Below are positions 19,646 to 32,590 of a DNA stretch of 64,000 bases, piece by piece. Under the pieces are notes generated by a model. The model worked only from the letters and a program-made list of their open reading frames with translations. It had not been told where the DNA came from and ran no database searches. Position 1 is the stretch's first letter. Each line of letters opens with the position of its first letter. The translations under genes were made by a program, and so were the position numbers. Source of the DNA: Xiphias gladius (taxonomy: Eukaryota > Chordata > Actinopteri > Istiophoriformes > Xiphiidae); NCBI RefSeq assembly GCF_016859285.1, contig NC_053405.1, positions 757,760 through 821,759 on the forward strand, read 5' to 3'.

Positions 19646-22069
19646 TCCTGCTGCAGCGTCACTGACCATGTAAGGCTGCTTCAGGATCAGCGGAGAGCAT
19701 CAGAGAGATGAGTCACACAGGAGGGGGAGAGGAGGACGGTAAAAGGGATGAATAATGAGTCGGTGAGAGGCAGAGATCGCTGATTCAGAGAGAAAAAGAG
19801 GAAAATCATCAAAATTTCAGATTCCTGACCGAGTTCGGGTTATTGAAGGCACCATGAACAATCATCTCTGAACTAGAAAAGCATTTCTTTCCTTTTCCGG
19901 ATCTCCTGTGCAGCTAACAATCACTGCTGTCATGTGAAAACCTTGTTAGTCCGGTGTGGTTGATTCTGACCTTCTAGTAGCAGGATCTTTAAAGCAGTTC
20001 TGAACGGCCAACGTGAAAACTCTTTAATGATCAGGAGTCTGGGGTAGAGATCAGCCGACAGAGAGTCACCAGCTGAGCTGTGAATGCGATGTGTGAATAA
20101 GGAACAGTTCTCTAGTTTGCTGTCTTGGGTTTCAGACTCGATGTCGAGTTATCTTGTCACGTGCAGGAGCAGAGCGGGTCTTCGTGTTGGCCGTGTTGGT
20201 CAGGTGTCTTAACTTTAACGTGATCGATCATTCGCCCCCTGTCTGTGCTGGTCCTTCAGCCTTCAGGAGGCCCCCGGCGAGTCACATTTGATCCAGATCT
20301 GCGCATCGGGGCGCAGTGTGTTCAGACCCTGCTGACTGGTCTTTGTCTCAGTTTTGATGTCATTTCTGCTAATTCGACTTCTTCATAACATCCCTTCACA
20401 GATCAGAAACGCAACAATGACTGAATGTCTCTCTCTCTCTCAGGAATGTCAGGAATCTAGCTCCACATGCTCTCTCCCTCTTTTTCTCTCTCTCCAGGCG
20501 CCGGTTGACTTTTGCTTTTTTACATCCTCTAATTTGCATATCTGGCGCCACTTTACAGTGCCAAGACACACACACACACACACACACACGGTTACAGTTC
20601 CATTACTAGTTCCATTGGAAGTAGTTACTTTTACTCAAAGTAGCAGCTTCTCTCTGCTTTTTCACATCACTCGTTCCAAGAAACATCTCGTGAGAAGTAA
20701 AAAATTGCAAACATTAATTGTTATGGGTGAACAATAACTACTGAGTGATGGCTGTGCAGATACACCCATACATGGGCACCGTGCCCATCCCTGGTGGGCA
20801 GGATTTATTGCTCTGATTGATGTGGGGGGATTTTATACTTTCATGCAGTCCTTTAATTATTTAATTCTATTTGAATTGTCTGGAACGTGTTTGTCTGTAA
20901 TTTTTCGCCCCAACCTCAGTAAAGAGCGCAGACCCAAAATCCCTCTGTTTTTCAGCACATCCATTAGTCAGAATTTGAGTCTTGTCCAGGGAAACTGTGC
21001 TTACTCTTTAATATATGATACATGTCTGTCTCTGAGCTGCAAACACACATAAGTACATACCCAAACAAAGGATCACAAGTTTCACTGAAGTGTTTTTCTG
21101 TTTCTTTTGAGACAATAGCTGGAGACTCATGTAGTTTTTCTCATGTGCTTAGTGTAAAAACATCCTGCTATTGGAAACAACACTCTAGTGACCCCCAACA
21201 CTGTGCAAACACACAGGTGCATCAACCTCTCTGTTGTGTTTTCTTTTCTTTATTATGCTGTTCTATGTTCTGCTCAGTGAGATTCAGTTAACAACACTTG
21301 ATTAAATGACCTCCGATGTACAAAACGTGTTTCCGGAGCAGCGGCACCACTGATCGGTCCCATCGTCATGTCATCGACACGACTCTGCACCTCTGACAGA
21401 GAGCAGGTCTGATGTCGTCACAGCAGACGTATTGTTCAGCGCTGATCCATGCTGATTACACACCGACCTTTGACCTCAGCACGTCCTGACCCCGAGCAGG
21501 TCAGAGGTCTGTCGCTGCGGCAGAGACGCAAACACACAGAAGCACTCTGAGCTAAGAGGCCGAAACTTCGGGGAGCTCAGCTGCACAGGAAAACTGGCTG
21601 CACGTTTTCCAACCAGGTCCAAGTCATATGCTCAAATTATGTCGCCATGCGTTTTTCTTGATGTCTGCATCGTTGCAATGAGCCCAAGGTAGAATTGATG
21701 GCCTTTCTCTACGCCTACGATCGCACACAGTATATCCTGTGTGTGTAAATACACTACCTTGTCACGCCCTGCGCTGGAAACGTGAAAATGGGACTGCTCC
21801 TCTTCCCGGCTCCCAAGAATCACCAGCAACGACGATTTCGGCCCTCGAACTGTTTATTTCTCACCAGGTGATAAGGGGACATTTTGACTGCAAGCTGAGT
21901 TAACAGCCAAATAAGAAACAAAATGGAGCTAAATTTTTCAACCTACAATCACCTACTCAAACACGCATCCCAGCGATGATGTAAACACTGGCACGGCGCC
22001 GGTTCCGCTGCTGGTTGTAGAGGACCTCAGCGTGGAACGATGGACCTGAGTTCATTTTCTGCAGAACTG
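19646..22069. other. Intergenic, no gene seen
   Basis: It contains an (AC)n at 20566-20589 and otherwise unassigned unique sequence. Confidence 0.45.
20566..20589. repeat. (AC)n microsatellite
   Basis: There are about 12 AC units. Confidence 0.9.
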
Positions 22070-22210
22070 TTCAACCGACTGTTGCATTAGATTTGGTGAA
22101 AAGAGCATAAGGACTTGTTCAGGACTCGAGCGGACCTGTTGGGCCTGACTTGGGACTCGGTACTTCAGAGCCAGGACTTGAGACTTTTGAAACAATGCTT
22201 TTGCAGGTCC
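22070..22210. repeat. GACTTGGGAC-type degenerate repeat
   Basis: The words GGACTTGTTCAGGACTCGAG, CTGACTTGGGACTCGG and AGGACTTGAGACTT lie close together and resemble the unit of the minisatellite at 18.8 kb. They suggest a related but decayed array. Confidence 0.45.
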
Positions 22211-23108
22211 AAATGAAGTTGTAGCAGTTGAGAGGCAGGTCACAGAGCCGTGTTTCTGTTTGTCTACACATTGTTCACAAGTTGTTTCTGATGTTTCTTA
22301 ACATTCACGTGCTCATCGGTCTGCTCTGATCGGCAGCATGAACACACAAACAAGAAACCGCACCACTTCCTGTGCGTGTGTGTGTTCGGGGGGGCTGTGT
22401 GTTTAGAGTGTGGGGGGATTTTTACTGGCAGTAAAACCAGAAGTTCACTTTTTCTTCCACCTCTCAGCGAATACTTTCCTGTTTGTGTGCGTTTATCAGT
22501 CTGATATGGTTCCATCTTCATGTTCACTATTCCACTCAACCCTATCACCGCTCGGAGCACTGATATCAGAGCCTTCCGCAAAACCACAGATTACATTCAG
22601 CAACACAGTTTTAAAGCTGGCATTGGTTCATTGGAGTAAAATCTCAGACTCATCTCTCTGGAAATAGGAAACGGTGCAAGCTCGGTGACGTAGTGACCGC
22701 TTGCACTCTTATCTGCTAACGAGACAAGAGGTTGAAACCGTTAATTAAAGTGAATGTGCCATTAACAGCAGACCTTCCTGCAGCTGCTTTGTTTCTACTG
22801 CAGCTGGATTGTGGCACACACAACTCATATTCAGGCTGAATCCAAATATCTGGGCGTCTGCTTGAGGTGCAGGATACGCTCAGAATATAATCCATAATCC
22901 ACATTGAAGCAATCTGGATGTGATGGTGTAAAATACGAAGAAATAAATATCAGTACGGTTAAGAACCGTTTAAAAAAATACTATGAGATGCGTTACAGGA
23001 CCAGGAGGACACATGAGGTCTTTAAGTCCAGCCTCGTAGCTCATTTCATCCCCTCGCGGTCCAGCAGCCGCGCAGACTGGACGTTGAAGACGTCAGAGTA
23101 TGATGAGG

Positions 23109-23262
23109 TCTGTGAGAGCTCAGTCCAGAAGGTGGAGGCTTGGATCCAGCCTAAAGATCTTCCACGGTGAACCCTCTCTTCCTTCAAAAGTCAGCACTGT
23201 CCGTTAGTTAGTGGTAGAAGGAAACGTGTCAAAACGGACCTTTGTCTGCAAACGAATCCCAT
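23109..23262 (-). repeat. Right arm of the perfect 154-bp inverted repeat
   Basis: This is the exact reverse complement of 17691-17844. It includes the last part of an 88-codon open frame (22904-23170). The 5264 bases between the arms hold the 66-bp minisatellite, a CpG-rich patch and unassigned sequence, but no transposase. Confidence 0.95.
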
Positions 23263-24094
23263 AATTCCACCCAAACCACAGCATTTCTGTCAGAAGAGTT
23301 ACTGCTATAACTGTGTGTGTCTGGGCCCTAAAGCGCAGCACGAGACACGAGGACCGGCGGACGGAGTAGGATCAGTTTACACCTGGAAAAGCACCTGGAT
23401 GTGCTGCTGAGCTGAGCAAAAACACAACCTAACGGACAGTCAAGAGATACGACTGTTATCCAATCCTACCGCAGGGTACAAAAAACTGTTTAATACAGTG
23501 GCAGTTTGGGGTTCAGTATCTTGCACCTGTGGACAGGTGGAGCAAGGGTCCGATCCACCATCCACTCTACGACTCGGATTGACGGTTTAAAAAAAAGACC
23601 CGGCCCCTTGAAAAACGCAGGGTCACCCCGCAAGAATGTTAGACCTGAGGCTGAAGCCGCTCCACCACCTGGTCTACAGACAGCCTCAGTTCAGCTTCAG
23701 GTCCAGAAGCCTGCACACACATCAGGTCAGAGGCAGCAGGTGAGCTGAAGACTCTGGACTCTGACGGTTTACGGCAGCAGGAGACCGGACAACTGTCTTC
23801 GTATCAACGTCTCTGAGCTGCAGGTGTCCCCGTCCTCTGTCCATCAGGCAACAAAGACTGGGGGCTGCTCTGTTGTCTGTTGCCACGGCAGCTGGACAGC
23901 AGACAAACCGTTTGACATAATGTCCGCATGTCACTTCTCCGTCAGTGAGACCTCGGCACGAGCAGCTTCAGGTGGACGATGACCTGCTCATCTTCAAACC
24001 TCAGGAGGATAAAGGGCCGGTTCACCAATTTAACATCAAGGTTTGCACGTCAAAACAAAACAAAACTAGAAAGACGACGTTCAGCAGAGCGCAG

Positions 24095-24290
24095 ACCTCC
24101 ACCAGGGCCAATGTCAAACCACACGCACCAGACTTCAGAGGAAAAAACAGTATAATTCACAGTAAATGATCCGGATCTGCCCAAGAATGTAACGGGTTCC
24201 TCCCTGGACCGTGATCCATCCCTCCACCAAGTTCAGCGCAAAGCGGTTCAGTAGTTTTCGTGTGATCCCGCTGACAAACAAACAAGAAAA
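24095..24290 (-). repeat. Interspersed repeat, family 2, copy 2
   Basis: The reverse complement reads through GGATCACACGAAAACTACTG, GGAGGGATGGATCACGGTCC, GATCCGGATCATTTACTGTG and CTCTGAAGTCTGGTGCGTGT, and then GGTGGAGGTCTGCGCTC. This parallels the copy at 5690-5895 in the opposite orientation. Confidence 0.75.
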
Positions 24291-24335
24291 CAGACAAACC
24301 GTGACCTTTAAAATATTCCTGTCTCTGCAGCCTCG

Positions 24336-24348
24336 TGGGAGCTGTAGT
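24336..24348 (-). promoter_or_regulatory. ZNF143/Staf-like ACTACA-TCCCA motif
   Basis: The reverse complement, ACTACAGCTCCCA, fits the ACTACANNTCCCA core of the vertebrate ZNF143 motif. Similar motifs are at 39206-39225 and 39375-39390. No coding gene is adjacent. Confidence 0.4.
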
Positions 24349-27300
24349 TGTTGTAGTTGCTCTTAATCCCTTAATCACGTGTATTGTACAGTTAATTAAC
24401 ACACAGAAGAAGAAAAACATCTATTTTCATCTTTGTGACGAGACATCCTTCAAATAATCCACTGGTTCATTCATCGTAAGAAGCAGAATTTTCTCACACA
24501 CTCCGTCCCCCAGTTTACCCGAGAAATTCAGAATCACCAAACCTGGAGATACATGGTTTTCGGCGTCGCTGGGCGGAACCGCGTTCGCTTCAGATTTGGA
24601 CTTTGACCAGCCCCGTACCGTCTGAACGGGATAGTGACTACGTTCAGTCGTCTGTCGGTGCCCACGAGGCCCCTTCTGGACGTGGACCGATGAGGAAAGA
24701 ATTCACACTGACCTGTGTAATTATCACTTGTTCCCGTACAGAGCTGCACCGGAAATCTTGTTAGTGAGGAACAAAGCTGCTGAAACACGATCACAGCGTC
24801 TAGATGAGAGTTGTGTCGGATTGAATCTGGTTCAAATCATTAACACCAATTTATACTCATTATTACTCACTAGCCTAAAACACTGAAAATGAAAGATTCC
24901 ATGTGAGTGTTCATGTTTGGATGATAATGAGACAGACATCACTTTCACTTTCTCCACACAGTGTAAACGTGGCTGCGGCTGCAGGACGTCAGGACGAACC
25001 TGAGGCTGTCAAACCACGTCTCATGTTGGGAGGAACACTCCTCCAGCTCGTCCTCCAGTTTTTCCAGACCAGAATAAAAGCGAAACCACAACCTGGAGGC
25101 TCCATTTACAAAGCACTCCTTTTATCAGCGGCTCCCGTAGACGTCAGAAGCCATTTTATAAAACATTCCAAGGACGATTTTAGGTTTTAGCTCTTTTCTC
25201 TGCAGCTGCTGTGATCAGAGATACAGAACTTGTGCACCCTTTTATAACCAGCGATGGGGGGGACGTAACCAAAACCCCCTTAACCCAACCTCTCGCGGAC
25301 GAAAACAAAGATTTACCATAAAATTCAAACAAAAATACTACGTCAACCACGAATTGCTCCGTCCCAAAGACACAGAACTGAACTGGAAAATGAGGCAGGG
25401 TAGAATAAGACTCAGACAACAGGGAGGTTTTTCCTCTGCTGAACTATAAATACCTCCTCTGGACGCCAACGGTTATTTTTATCCCAGCTGAGGCTAAATT
25501 TACTGCGCCGGGCGTCTCCCCGCCCGTCCTGCGGCAGAATAACCCCCTACCCTCCTCCCTCCTCCACCCACCCCTCCTCCCCCGACTCTCCACTGTGTTC
25601 GGGAGCCAAACCCCGGGCCAGGAGGCCACTGAGTTTATGTGAGGCTGCTTTAACTCAAAAATGGGTCAAACAGAAGCAGAAAAGCTTCATGAGAACCTTT
25701 TCAATCTCCAATTTATCAACTCATTTCCGTCTTTCATGTTGGAAAGGAGCGTTCCCACTTTAACGTGTTTTCCATTCATCCATAAATTCTGCAAATATCT
25801 CCACTTTACAGTCCTTTCTTTCTCTAATCTGGGTCGTTCCAGTAATTCCTGTTTTCACTAAATTGAGTGATAAGAAAACGTAGAATATTTCAACCGGTTT
25901 CCAATAGATTGTTTTAAACAATAAATTGTCTCTAAATTTAACAGTTGTCTGCATCATGAAAACAAGACAGGACACGAGGCAGGTCCACGCAGCAGGAACA
26001 AGAAAAATGAAACAACTTGATTTTCATTGAAAAACAAGTTGAAAACTCCAAAACACAGGCAGATGTTTTAATACTCACTTTGTGGACTCAGTCACAGGAG
26101 ATTTTTGCAGTATGCAAGTCAAACTAATTGTGTCATAAAGCTTCATTGTTTTTTAAATAGAAGTGGAGGAAGGTGACGTGCCAGTGCAGGAAGGATATTT
26201 CAAGACAGACGAGAGAAAATAACTCCCACACACTGAAATCTTCACACTAGAAGCATTTAGTCGCTGGCTCTATTTAGTCACAGGAGTCAGACAGGATAAA
26301 AAGACACTGCAGTGACTGGCCCCGAGACACAACCCCTGTTTATCCCCGACAAAAGACCATACTCCCAGGCATTGCAGTCTTATTGCATGTATGGACTACA
26401 AACATGGAGGAGAAGGGTGACTTACTGTGTAGGAAACCATTGAAGAAACGGGGTTAAAACTAAAGCCAGGCCAAGCGTAACAGTAATATCTATAGATCCT
26501 AATGTTAGTCTCTACATAATACACATGGGACTCATATGATAGTTTTGAAATAAAAGGAAGTTTTATTCTCGTCTCTGTCTGCCTCCACGTAAGAGAATCA
26601 GACTGACCAGACCCGCTTTTTAAATCCATTCATTTCTGTGTTGCGTTTTAGACGAATTATTATTTAATGTGCTTTCAAGACATTTCTTTTTTTGTCCTGT
26701 TCTCATTATTCTTGTTGTTACACACACAAACACACACACAACTAAATTCGGTTATGTTTACTTTTCTTTCTATTGCAGTTTTTTTTAGTGTTGAAAAAAC
26801 GTTATATATACGTTTGCAGCTAAGTTTGAAAGCATTGTCCTCTGTTAAATCCTGCCTCCTTGTATTATTCTTTCTCGTGCTTGGGCGTCACTGTATCTGA
26901 TTATCCTACAAATAAAGCACATTGAATTTGAGTTTGAGCTGATGACAGGGCTGAGGTTAATCAGACTCAGACTGCAGTTCTTCATTGTCTGAAACCTGAT
27001 GAAGCCTGTTCGCAGTCAGACTCTGGGATCTCCACTGTGATTTGAAATAAACTCGTGTGGCTTTGAATCAAGTTTGGACAAACAGCTTGACTGAGTAAAG
27101 ACTTTCAGAGTTTAGAGGAACTGACGCCGTTGATTCAACATTAAAGTAAAAACCCTCTTTCTTCTCTTCTCTCCTCGTCTGACTGTTCTTTCTTGAACCA
27201 ATCAGAGCTCATCTAAACACCATCATAGAGCCTCCTTTCTCTGTGTGCACGAGCCCACAATTACAGGCCGTGTGCTGAGGTAACCCCCCCCACCCACCAC

Positions 27301-28059
27301 CAGTCTAACCCCACCCACCCAAACCACACTTTGATCTCAAACCAAACGTCCCCTCCTTCCCTCCGTCCTGCTGCAGAACCCTGCTGCTGTTTTGCTCCAG
27401 AACACAAACCAGAGGGACTCCGAGTCCAGACCTGGACTGACCGACTGCAGGGATGTCAGAAGGGGCCCGCTTGGGCCTGCCAGGGAACAACCTGGAAAAA
27501 CCTGGAAAACCATATATGAAGTTTTACGTTTTAAAAAGGTTTTTTGGGACAAATCTCAGCGCTCCATTCTTCACCAACAGTCACTTTGACACACGCTAGA
27601 CATGCAGCTCTTTGAGTCCTGTCTGTACCATCAATACTCATATAGAACTATAAATAAGAAATTTCATCCAGTCACGTGACTCATATGAATCATGTTCCTC
27701 TCAGTAACACTGGTACCACCAAAAACACACCCTTCATAGTTGGTTTATAAGCTGTAACTAATGACCCAAGCAATAGTTAATAAATCATTTAAATCAAAAG
27801 CCATCAGTAGGTCACAGGTTGTGAGAAATCACTTTGTGTAGTGTTTACACTCAGTTCCAGACACCTGAAATGCTGACTTTGCTTGCTTCCTAATAAGCCA
27901 TGAAGTCTGCAGTTAAATGTTAATATACTGTATCTAACCTTCTTATCTTAACGAAAGTTCAAGATTTCGTCGAGAGATAGAAGAGAAAACAAGTAAAGAG
28001 AGAAGACACCAAACAAATGAGCTTTAGTTTCTGTGCCAGTTGTTCCACATGGGGTTTTA
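24349..28059. other. Intergenic, no gene seen
   Basis: Unassigned unique sequence. It contains small C-runs, a CA-rich stretch near 26720-26740 and an AATAAAGCACATTGAATTTG retroposon-tail-like string near 26910. Confidence 0.45.
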
Positions 28060-28425
28060 AGACTGTTATCGAACCAAATTCATAGACGTTTGTTATAATG
28101 AACGACCGTGAATACAGAACCATTCAGTGTTTGGATAACAGGAAGATCTAAGATAGAATTATGGGTTGGCTGTGTCATATCATCATTCAGTACAGGTCTG
28201 AAGTCCTACAACGAAGCCTGCAGAACGTTGGTAAGGATACAAGATTGTATCGTCTGCATAAAAACGGATATTATAAGTCTGTGTTGGGGTAATATTATTC
28301 ATTATTATTATCATTATTATATATTATATATTATTTTAAATGATAAAGGTCAAAGTACAGAACCTTGTGCTACTCCAATATTTACTGAGAGAAAGTTTGA
28401 ACGAGTCATTCATAAAAGGCTCTTA
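28060..28425 (-). pseudogene. Non-LTR retrotransposon (L2-like) reverse transcriptase relic
   Basis: On the minus strand GVAQGSVL (28376-28353) is followed by YADDTIL (28260-28240), the conserved block and catalytic motif of LINE reverse transcriptases. After that comes a VLQASL..DF.PVLNDD-like stretch resembling the region just beyond the catalytic motif in fish L2-type elements. Stops, shifts and an ATT-rich microsatellite between the two motifs show that it is dead. Confidence 0.7.
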
Positions 28426-28959
28426 AAATAATCCACAGCTTGCAGTTGTATTTGTTGATAAGTTGTTTTCCACAACCTGGCATCCTTCATATAAATGGTT
28501 TAACTGATCTATAAAGCAGCAGTAAATGATTCATCAATCATAAGCCGTTAATTATAACATATGAAGCGTGTGTTACTAGAAAGTATTCTGTATATAATAT
28601 TGTTGTAAAATAATATTGTTAGAAGGAAAGTGGCTCTGTGCTTATACTGTATGTGATGTGTGAATATTTATTTTTTTTTAGTACAGACATTACCAATGTA
28701 CATTAAAGTTTTTGGAAAATGTGAGAGAGCGATTCCTTCCTTCCACAGGTCAGAGGACGGCAGCTTTGCTGTTTTTGACAGACCAAATGCACCACAGCAG
28801 AACTTGATGGCAGATTCAATTTACTGCTGTAAACAAATCCACACACACATCACTATGATTTCATTCCAATTACCTACATTTTGTGTAAAACATCTGCCGT
28901 AAATATTCGTCATAAATGCAGATGAGACCGGTTCCCTACAGCACCTGATTCTGGTGGAC
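28426..28959. other. Intergenic, no gene seen
   Basis: AT-rich, with TATAAT/AATATT strings. The spacing of TTATAAC-like words resembles decayed fish repeats, but no family is assigned. Confidence 0.4.
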
Positions 28960-29190
28960 TGAATGCGGCATGAAACCTGTCAGGTAACAACAGATTCTGA
29001 TCTTTGCTCTTTATCAGAGTCTCAGCTCCCGTTTGGGGGAATCCGAGGCTCATTTGCATATGATCTGTTTACAAACCACTGGAGGGCTGAGGGGGAGGAG
29101 GCGACGAGCCCAGAGGCGGTCATGGTCTCAGGTTTTTGTCCCTGCAGCTTTCTGGGAAAGACCCAACGACTTAGATTTGCATAATGAAAG
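28960..29190. promoter_or_regulatory. Candidate enhancer with two octamer motifs
   Basis: ATTTGCAT occurs at 29052-29059 and 29175-29182, with a forkhead-type TGTTTAC at 29066-29072, in a locally GC-balanced island within AT-rich DNA. This is the look of conserved non-coding sequence, but conservation cannot be tested here. Confidence 0.3.
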
Positions 29191-29904
29191 AGGAAAGACA
29201 GGAGATACTAAAGGTTTGAGTTTAAGAGCCGGAGGAGCAACGGAAACCTACAACACCGATGGACAGTTTATGTCTGTTTCTGTACAAATACAAGACGACA
29301 TCAACGTCCATCAGGTCTGAATGTCTGTGGAGCAGCGGACTAAATCCAAGATTTATTTTTGTTTAAAATGACATGAATATATCGATTAATAAAGATCAAC
29401 AATCAGGGTGTTTTTAAAGGCTTCTAATTGTATGAATATTATCCCATAGTAAAATCAATTTAATGGAACTGTAATATTTATATAATAGTTATCTACACAG
29501 TTTAAGGGATTTTTATGACACAATAATCATTTCAGATTGACCAGATAACATTAAAACCACGTCTTAATTTATACCTTAAAAGGGCCTGAATTTTTCAGTC
29601 AAGGTGAATATTCAGGAATTTCTTTCCAGCTATTTAAAAGGATTTTTTGACGCTTAAAACCCTTTAAATGGTGGAGATCCTGTCTATTAGGGAACCCATT
29701 AATATACAGTCATCCATTAATTTATCCACTTGACCTTTGACCCTTAAAAATGGACATGAATCAACAACTTACCTACTGATTTACACACATCATGGCAGCA
29801 AATCCAGATGTGTCCCCACAGGATTTACTGTTCTACAGGACAACTGCTTTGTGTGTGTGTTGATGACGAACACGTGGCAGTGCTGGTGGTCCTATTGAAG
29901 ATGG

Positions 29905-30060
29905 TTTCATGTGTGTGTGTGCGCTCTTTAAATTGAGGACATTTTGTCCTCCGTTCTTGAAAACACTGTTTTTAGGGCTTAGGCCTGGTTTTAGGGGTAA
30001 GGTTAGACCGAGGCTGAGGTTAGGGGCAGTCCTGTATGTTTCCAAAAACATTGTTGGAGC
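29905..30060 (+). repeat. Teleost GTG-flanked interspersed repeat, copy 2
   Basis: GTGTGTGTGTGCGCTC, then TTGAGGACATTTTGTCCTCC and TTTTAGGGGTAAGGTTAG recall the same family as 13785-13965. Confidence 0.5.
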
Positions 30061-32135
30061 TGGGAAACTCAACCAGATGTGCACTGGAAGAATCCAGAAC
30101 TCTTTTCTCCTGTAAAAGTGAAACGTGGTGCTGGAAAACGCTTCAGATGAAGCATAAATCTCGTCTTTCAACTGTGGTTCTCATCAACCATATTTGTGGC
30201 AGAAGTGATGATGGCAGCTTAACTGGTTGGTCTGGCAAACGAACATCTGGTTAACCTTTTCACCTGCTTCACAGTAACATCCCACAACCGTCTTCTGCAC
30301 GGTGGGTGGGGCAGTCCTGATGCAGCTAGGGGGCGTACTGTGTCAGCGAGGGTCGGACGCGTGCGTGAGTGTGTGTTTGCAGGTGTGTCATCTGTTTGTC
30401 CAGCCGTTGGCGGAGCCGTACGTCTCTCACCTATTGCTCAGCTGCCGTGTCATGAACACGCCGGCTCGGCGAGCCGCCCATCTTCATCTTAGCAGCTTTT
30501 ATGTCCAGAAAGTGTGTGAAACTCTGTCAGCGGAGAAACGGCCTCAGGCGCTTTTAATTCAGGTAAGAAAGCCGAGGAGTTGTGAGTTTTCTCTCTGACA
30601 GTGGTTTCAGTTCAGTGGAATCAGTTAATGGAAAACTGACCCTGCCTCTCGATTGGTCGGTGTCCTTAGCAACAGGAAGTCCTTCATGTTGAAAGACCTC
30701 CTCTTCAGGGCTTCCTGGGTGGCACGCACACACACACGCACACACGCGCACACACACACTCGGGACTCAGATAAGGTTTTGGAGACGTTAAACATCAGAT
30801 TAAAAAGTCTGTTTAAACAACCTGTTGATTTATCTTTGATTCCCTCTGACGTGTTTGATTCTTGCAGCACGTTGTGATATCATCGTAAACGTGCTGCAGA
30901 GCTGCAGTGTGTTGCACAGAAGTCGTTTGAGCCGCTATAACAGCTCTTTACGATGCAGAGTCCTGTTTAGGTTGCAGACCGCAAGCACTCTAGCTTGCTC
31001 AGATTTAGGACCCACCCTGATACCCGTCCTCCCGGTGTTTGCAAGCGATCAGGTGCCTGTTGGTGTGACTCATCAGTGTCCAAGTATCTGTCCAGAGGCA
31101 GAGAGTGGAGCTTTTACCGGAGCCGATTCAGAAGAACATCCTGTCACCTACACAAAAACAAGTGGCCCAGTCGAGTTCTGATTCTTTGTTGGTTTCATTT
31201 CATTGAAACCAACAAAACCGACAGATGTGACAATAATGAGTAAAACAGCAACTAAGCTGAGTGATATAGAAGCCCGTGGGTCTGCTGCCAAAGAGCTGTA
31301 GTGTGATTTGATCTGAAATGGTTTCTGTGTGATGAAATGTTTTGGTACGGAACGTGTTTCTCAAAATGATCATGAAAGACGGAGGGTTTGGTTAAATGTT
31401 CATGAAGCTGTTTATTTATTAAGGATTGAACCAAAACCCACCTTTCCTCCAAACTCAACCAGTGACAACCAGACAGAAGTTTAATCGTGCTCTGGCGAGG
31501 ATATAACAAATGGAATCGATTAAATACGATGTCGGTGCATACCGACACTTGTCCAATCAAATTCATTCATCATAATGTCCGGGAGTTGGCAGGACAAAGG
31601 ATGTCTGTCTGTCAACCAGCAGTCAGACCTGGATCACGTGATCTGTGAAGTCACGGTTTCTGATCCACCGAAGCCTGAAGACGTCACATCAGAGAAAAAG
31701 GTTGTAGCTCAGGAAACAGCGAGTGTGGATGTTGAAGACAAAATGTCCTCTCTGTGTCTCCAGGGGTTAGGGTTATCTGTAAGCATCAGTAGATGGTCTA
31801 TTAACCAGTAATAACAGCTTATGAATGCCGCCTTACCAGGGTCCAAGCAGCGGAGCAAACGTTCTGCCCTCATATGTCCTCACATCATAGAGACAATCTG
31901 TCGAAAAAAGTACCACATTCGTGATTCCTGGTAATAATTCAGGTTCAGGGTTAATTCTAACCCACCTGGCAGGTACGTTAGTCACATGGTGCTCGCTGCA
32001 TGTTCAGTCAGATGTTCACCACACGACAGAGACGTCGACTGTTCCTGAGAACAAAGGTATTTAAAGATCCTCCACTGCTCTGAGCTGAACTCCTGCTGCT
32101 TCACTGTGAATGGAGGAGGATCAAAGAGCCCTGCA

Positions 32136-32140
<5 letters not shown>
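30061..32140. other. Intergenic, no gene seen
   Basis: It holds a (CA)n-like stretch at about 30723-30759 and a possible retrotransposon relic at 31252-31566. No coding exon could be supported. Confidence 0.4.
31252..31566 (-). pseudogene. Possible non-LTR retrotransposon C-terminal relic
   Basis: A 104-codon frame on the minus strand includes CHWLSLEERWVLVQSLINKQ and ends HTTALWQQTHGLLYHSA. These recall the LHWLPVEQR and Y.GA.LWN regions found near the C-terminus of fish LINE proteins. The similarity is weak and from memory. Confidence 0.3.

Positions 32141-32166
<26 letters not shown>
32141..32166. repeat. (TG)n microsatellite
   Basis: There are thirteen TG units. Confidence 0.95.
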
Positions 32167-32168
<2 letters not shown>

Positions 32169-32439
32169 CAGCTACTGAGCTCAGCTGATTCTCAGGTGAA
32201 GTCTTTAACCTGTTGTCGTTCTCTGAACATCATGAGGTCTGCGACACTCATTCGCTCCGTTCACATGACCAAAATCACAGCCCAGTGCATCATGGGAGGT
32301 CAGCTGAGGGGCTGCCGTCACCTGAGGACATCAAACCTCTCATGCCTGTTTCATTTATCTGTTTAAATAGAGAAGAATTTGAACTTTTTTTTAAATTACA
32401 GGCTTTTCTGTGTGTATTGATTGAATATTTATAAAGATT

Positions 32440-32590
32440 GACAGATTGATAGATTCTCTATCAATGCCAAGGGAAATTTAAGTGCCAATGCCGCAGGATA
32501 CAGAAGAATTCAAACTGTGAGTCAGCAGGGAAATGAACATACAGAATAAGGTAAAAGGCAAAGAGTCAAATAGAAAACAGTGGATTCAAA
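32440..32590 (-). repeat. Retroposon 3'-tail fragment
   Basis: GATAGATTCTCTATCAATGC, then CAAGGGAAATTTAAG and GCAGGATACAGAAG, is the reverse complement of the tail type AATTTCCCTYGGGAYYAATAAAG. That type ends the window in the plus orientation (63845-64000). Confidence 0.55.

Noticed and set aside
23945..24169. 74-codon frame with a DDDLLIFKPQEDKG stretch
   Set aside because: It looks superficially exon-like, but no known protein is recognised and it runs into a family-2 repeat copy.
30302..30598. 98-codon frame ending at an AG/GTAAGA donor-like site
   Set aside because: It has a plausible donor but no acceptor-bounded partner exon and no recognised protein.
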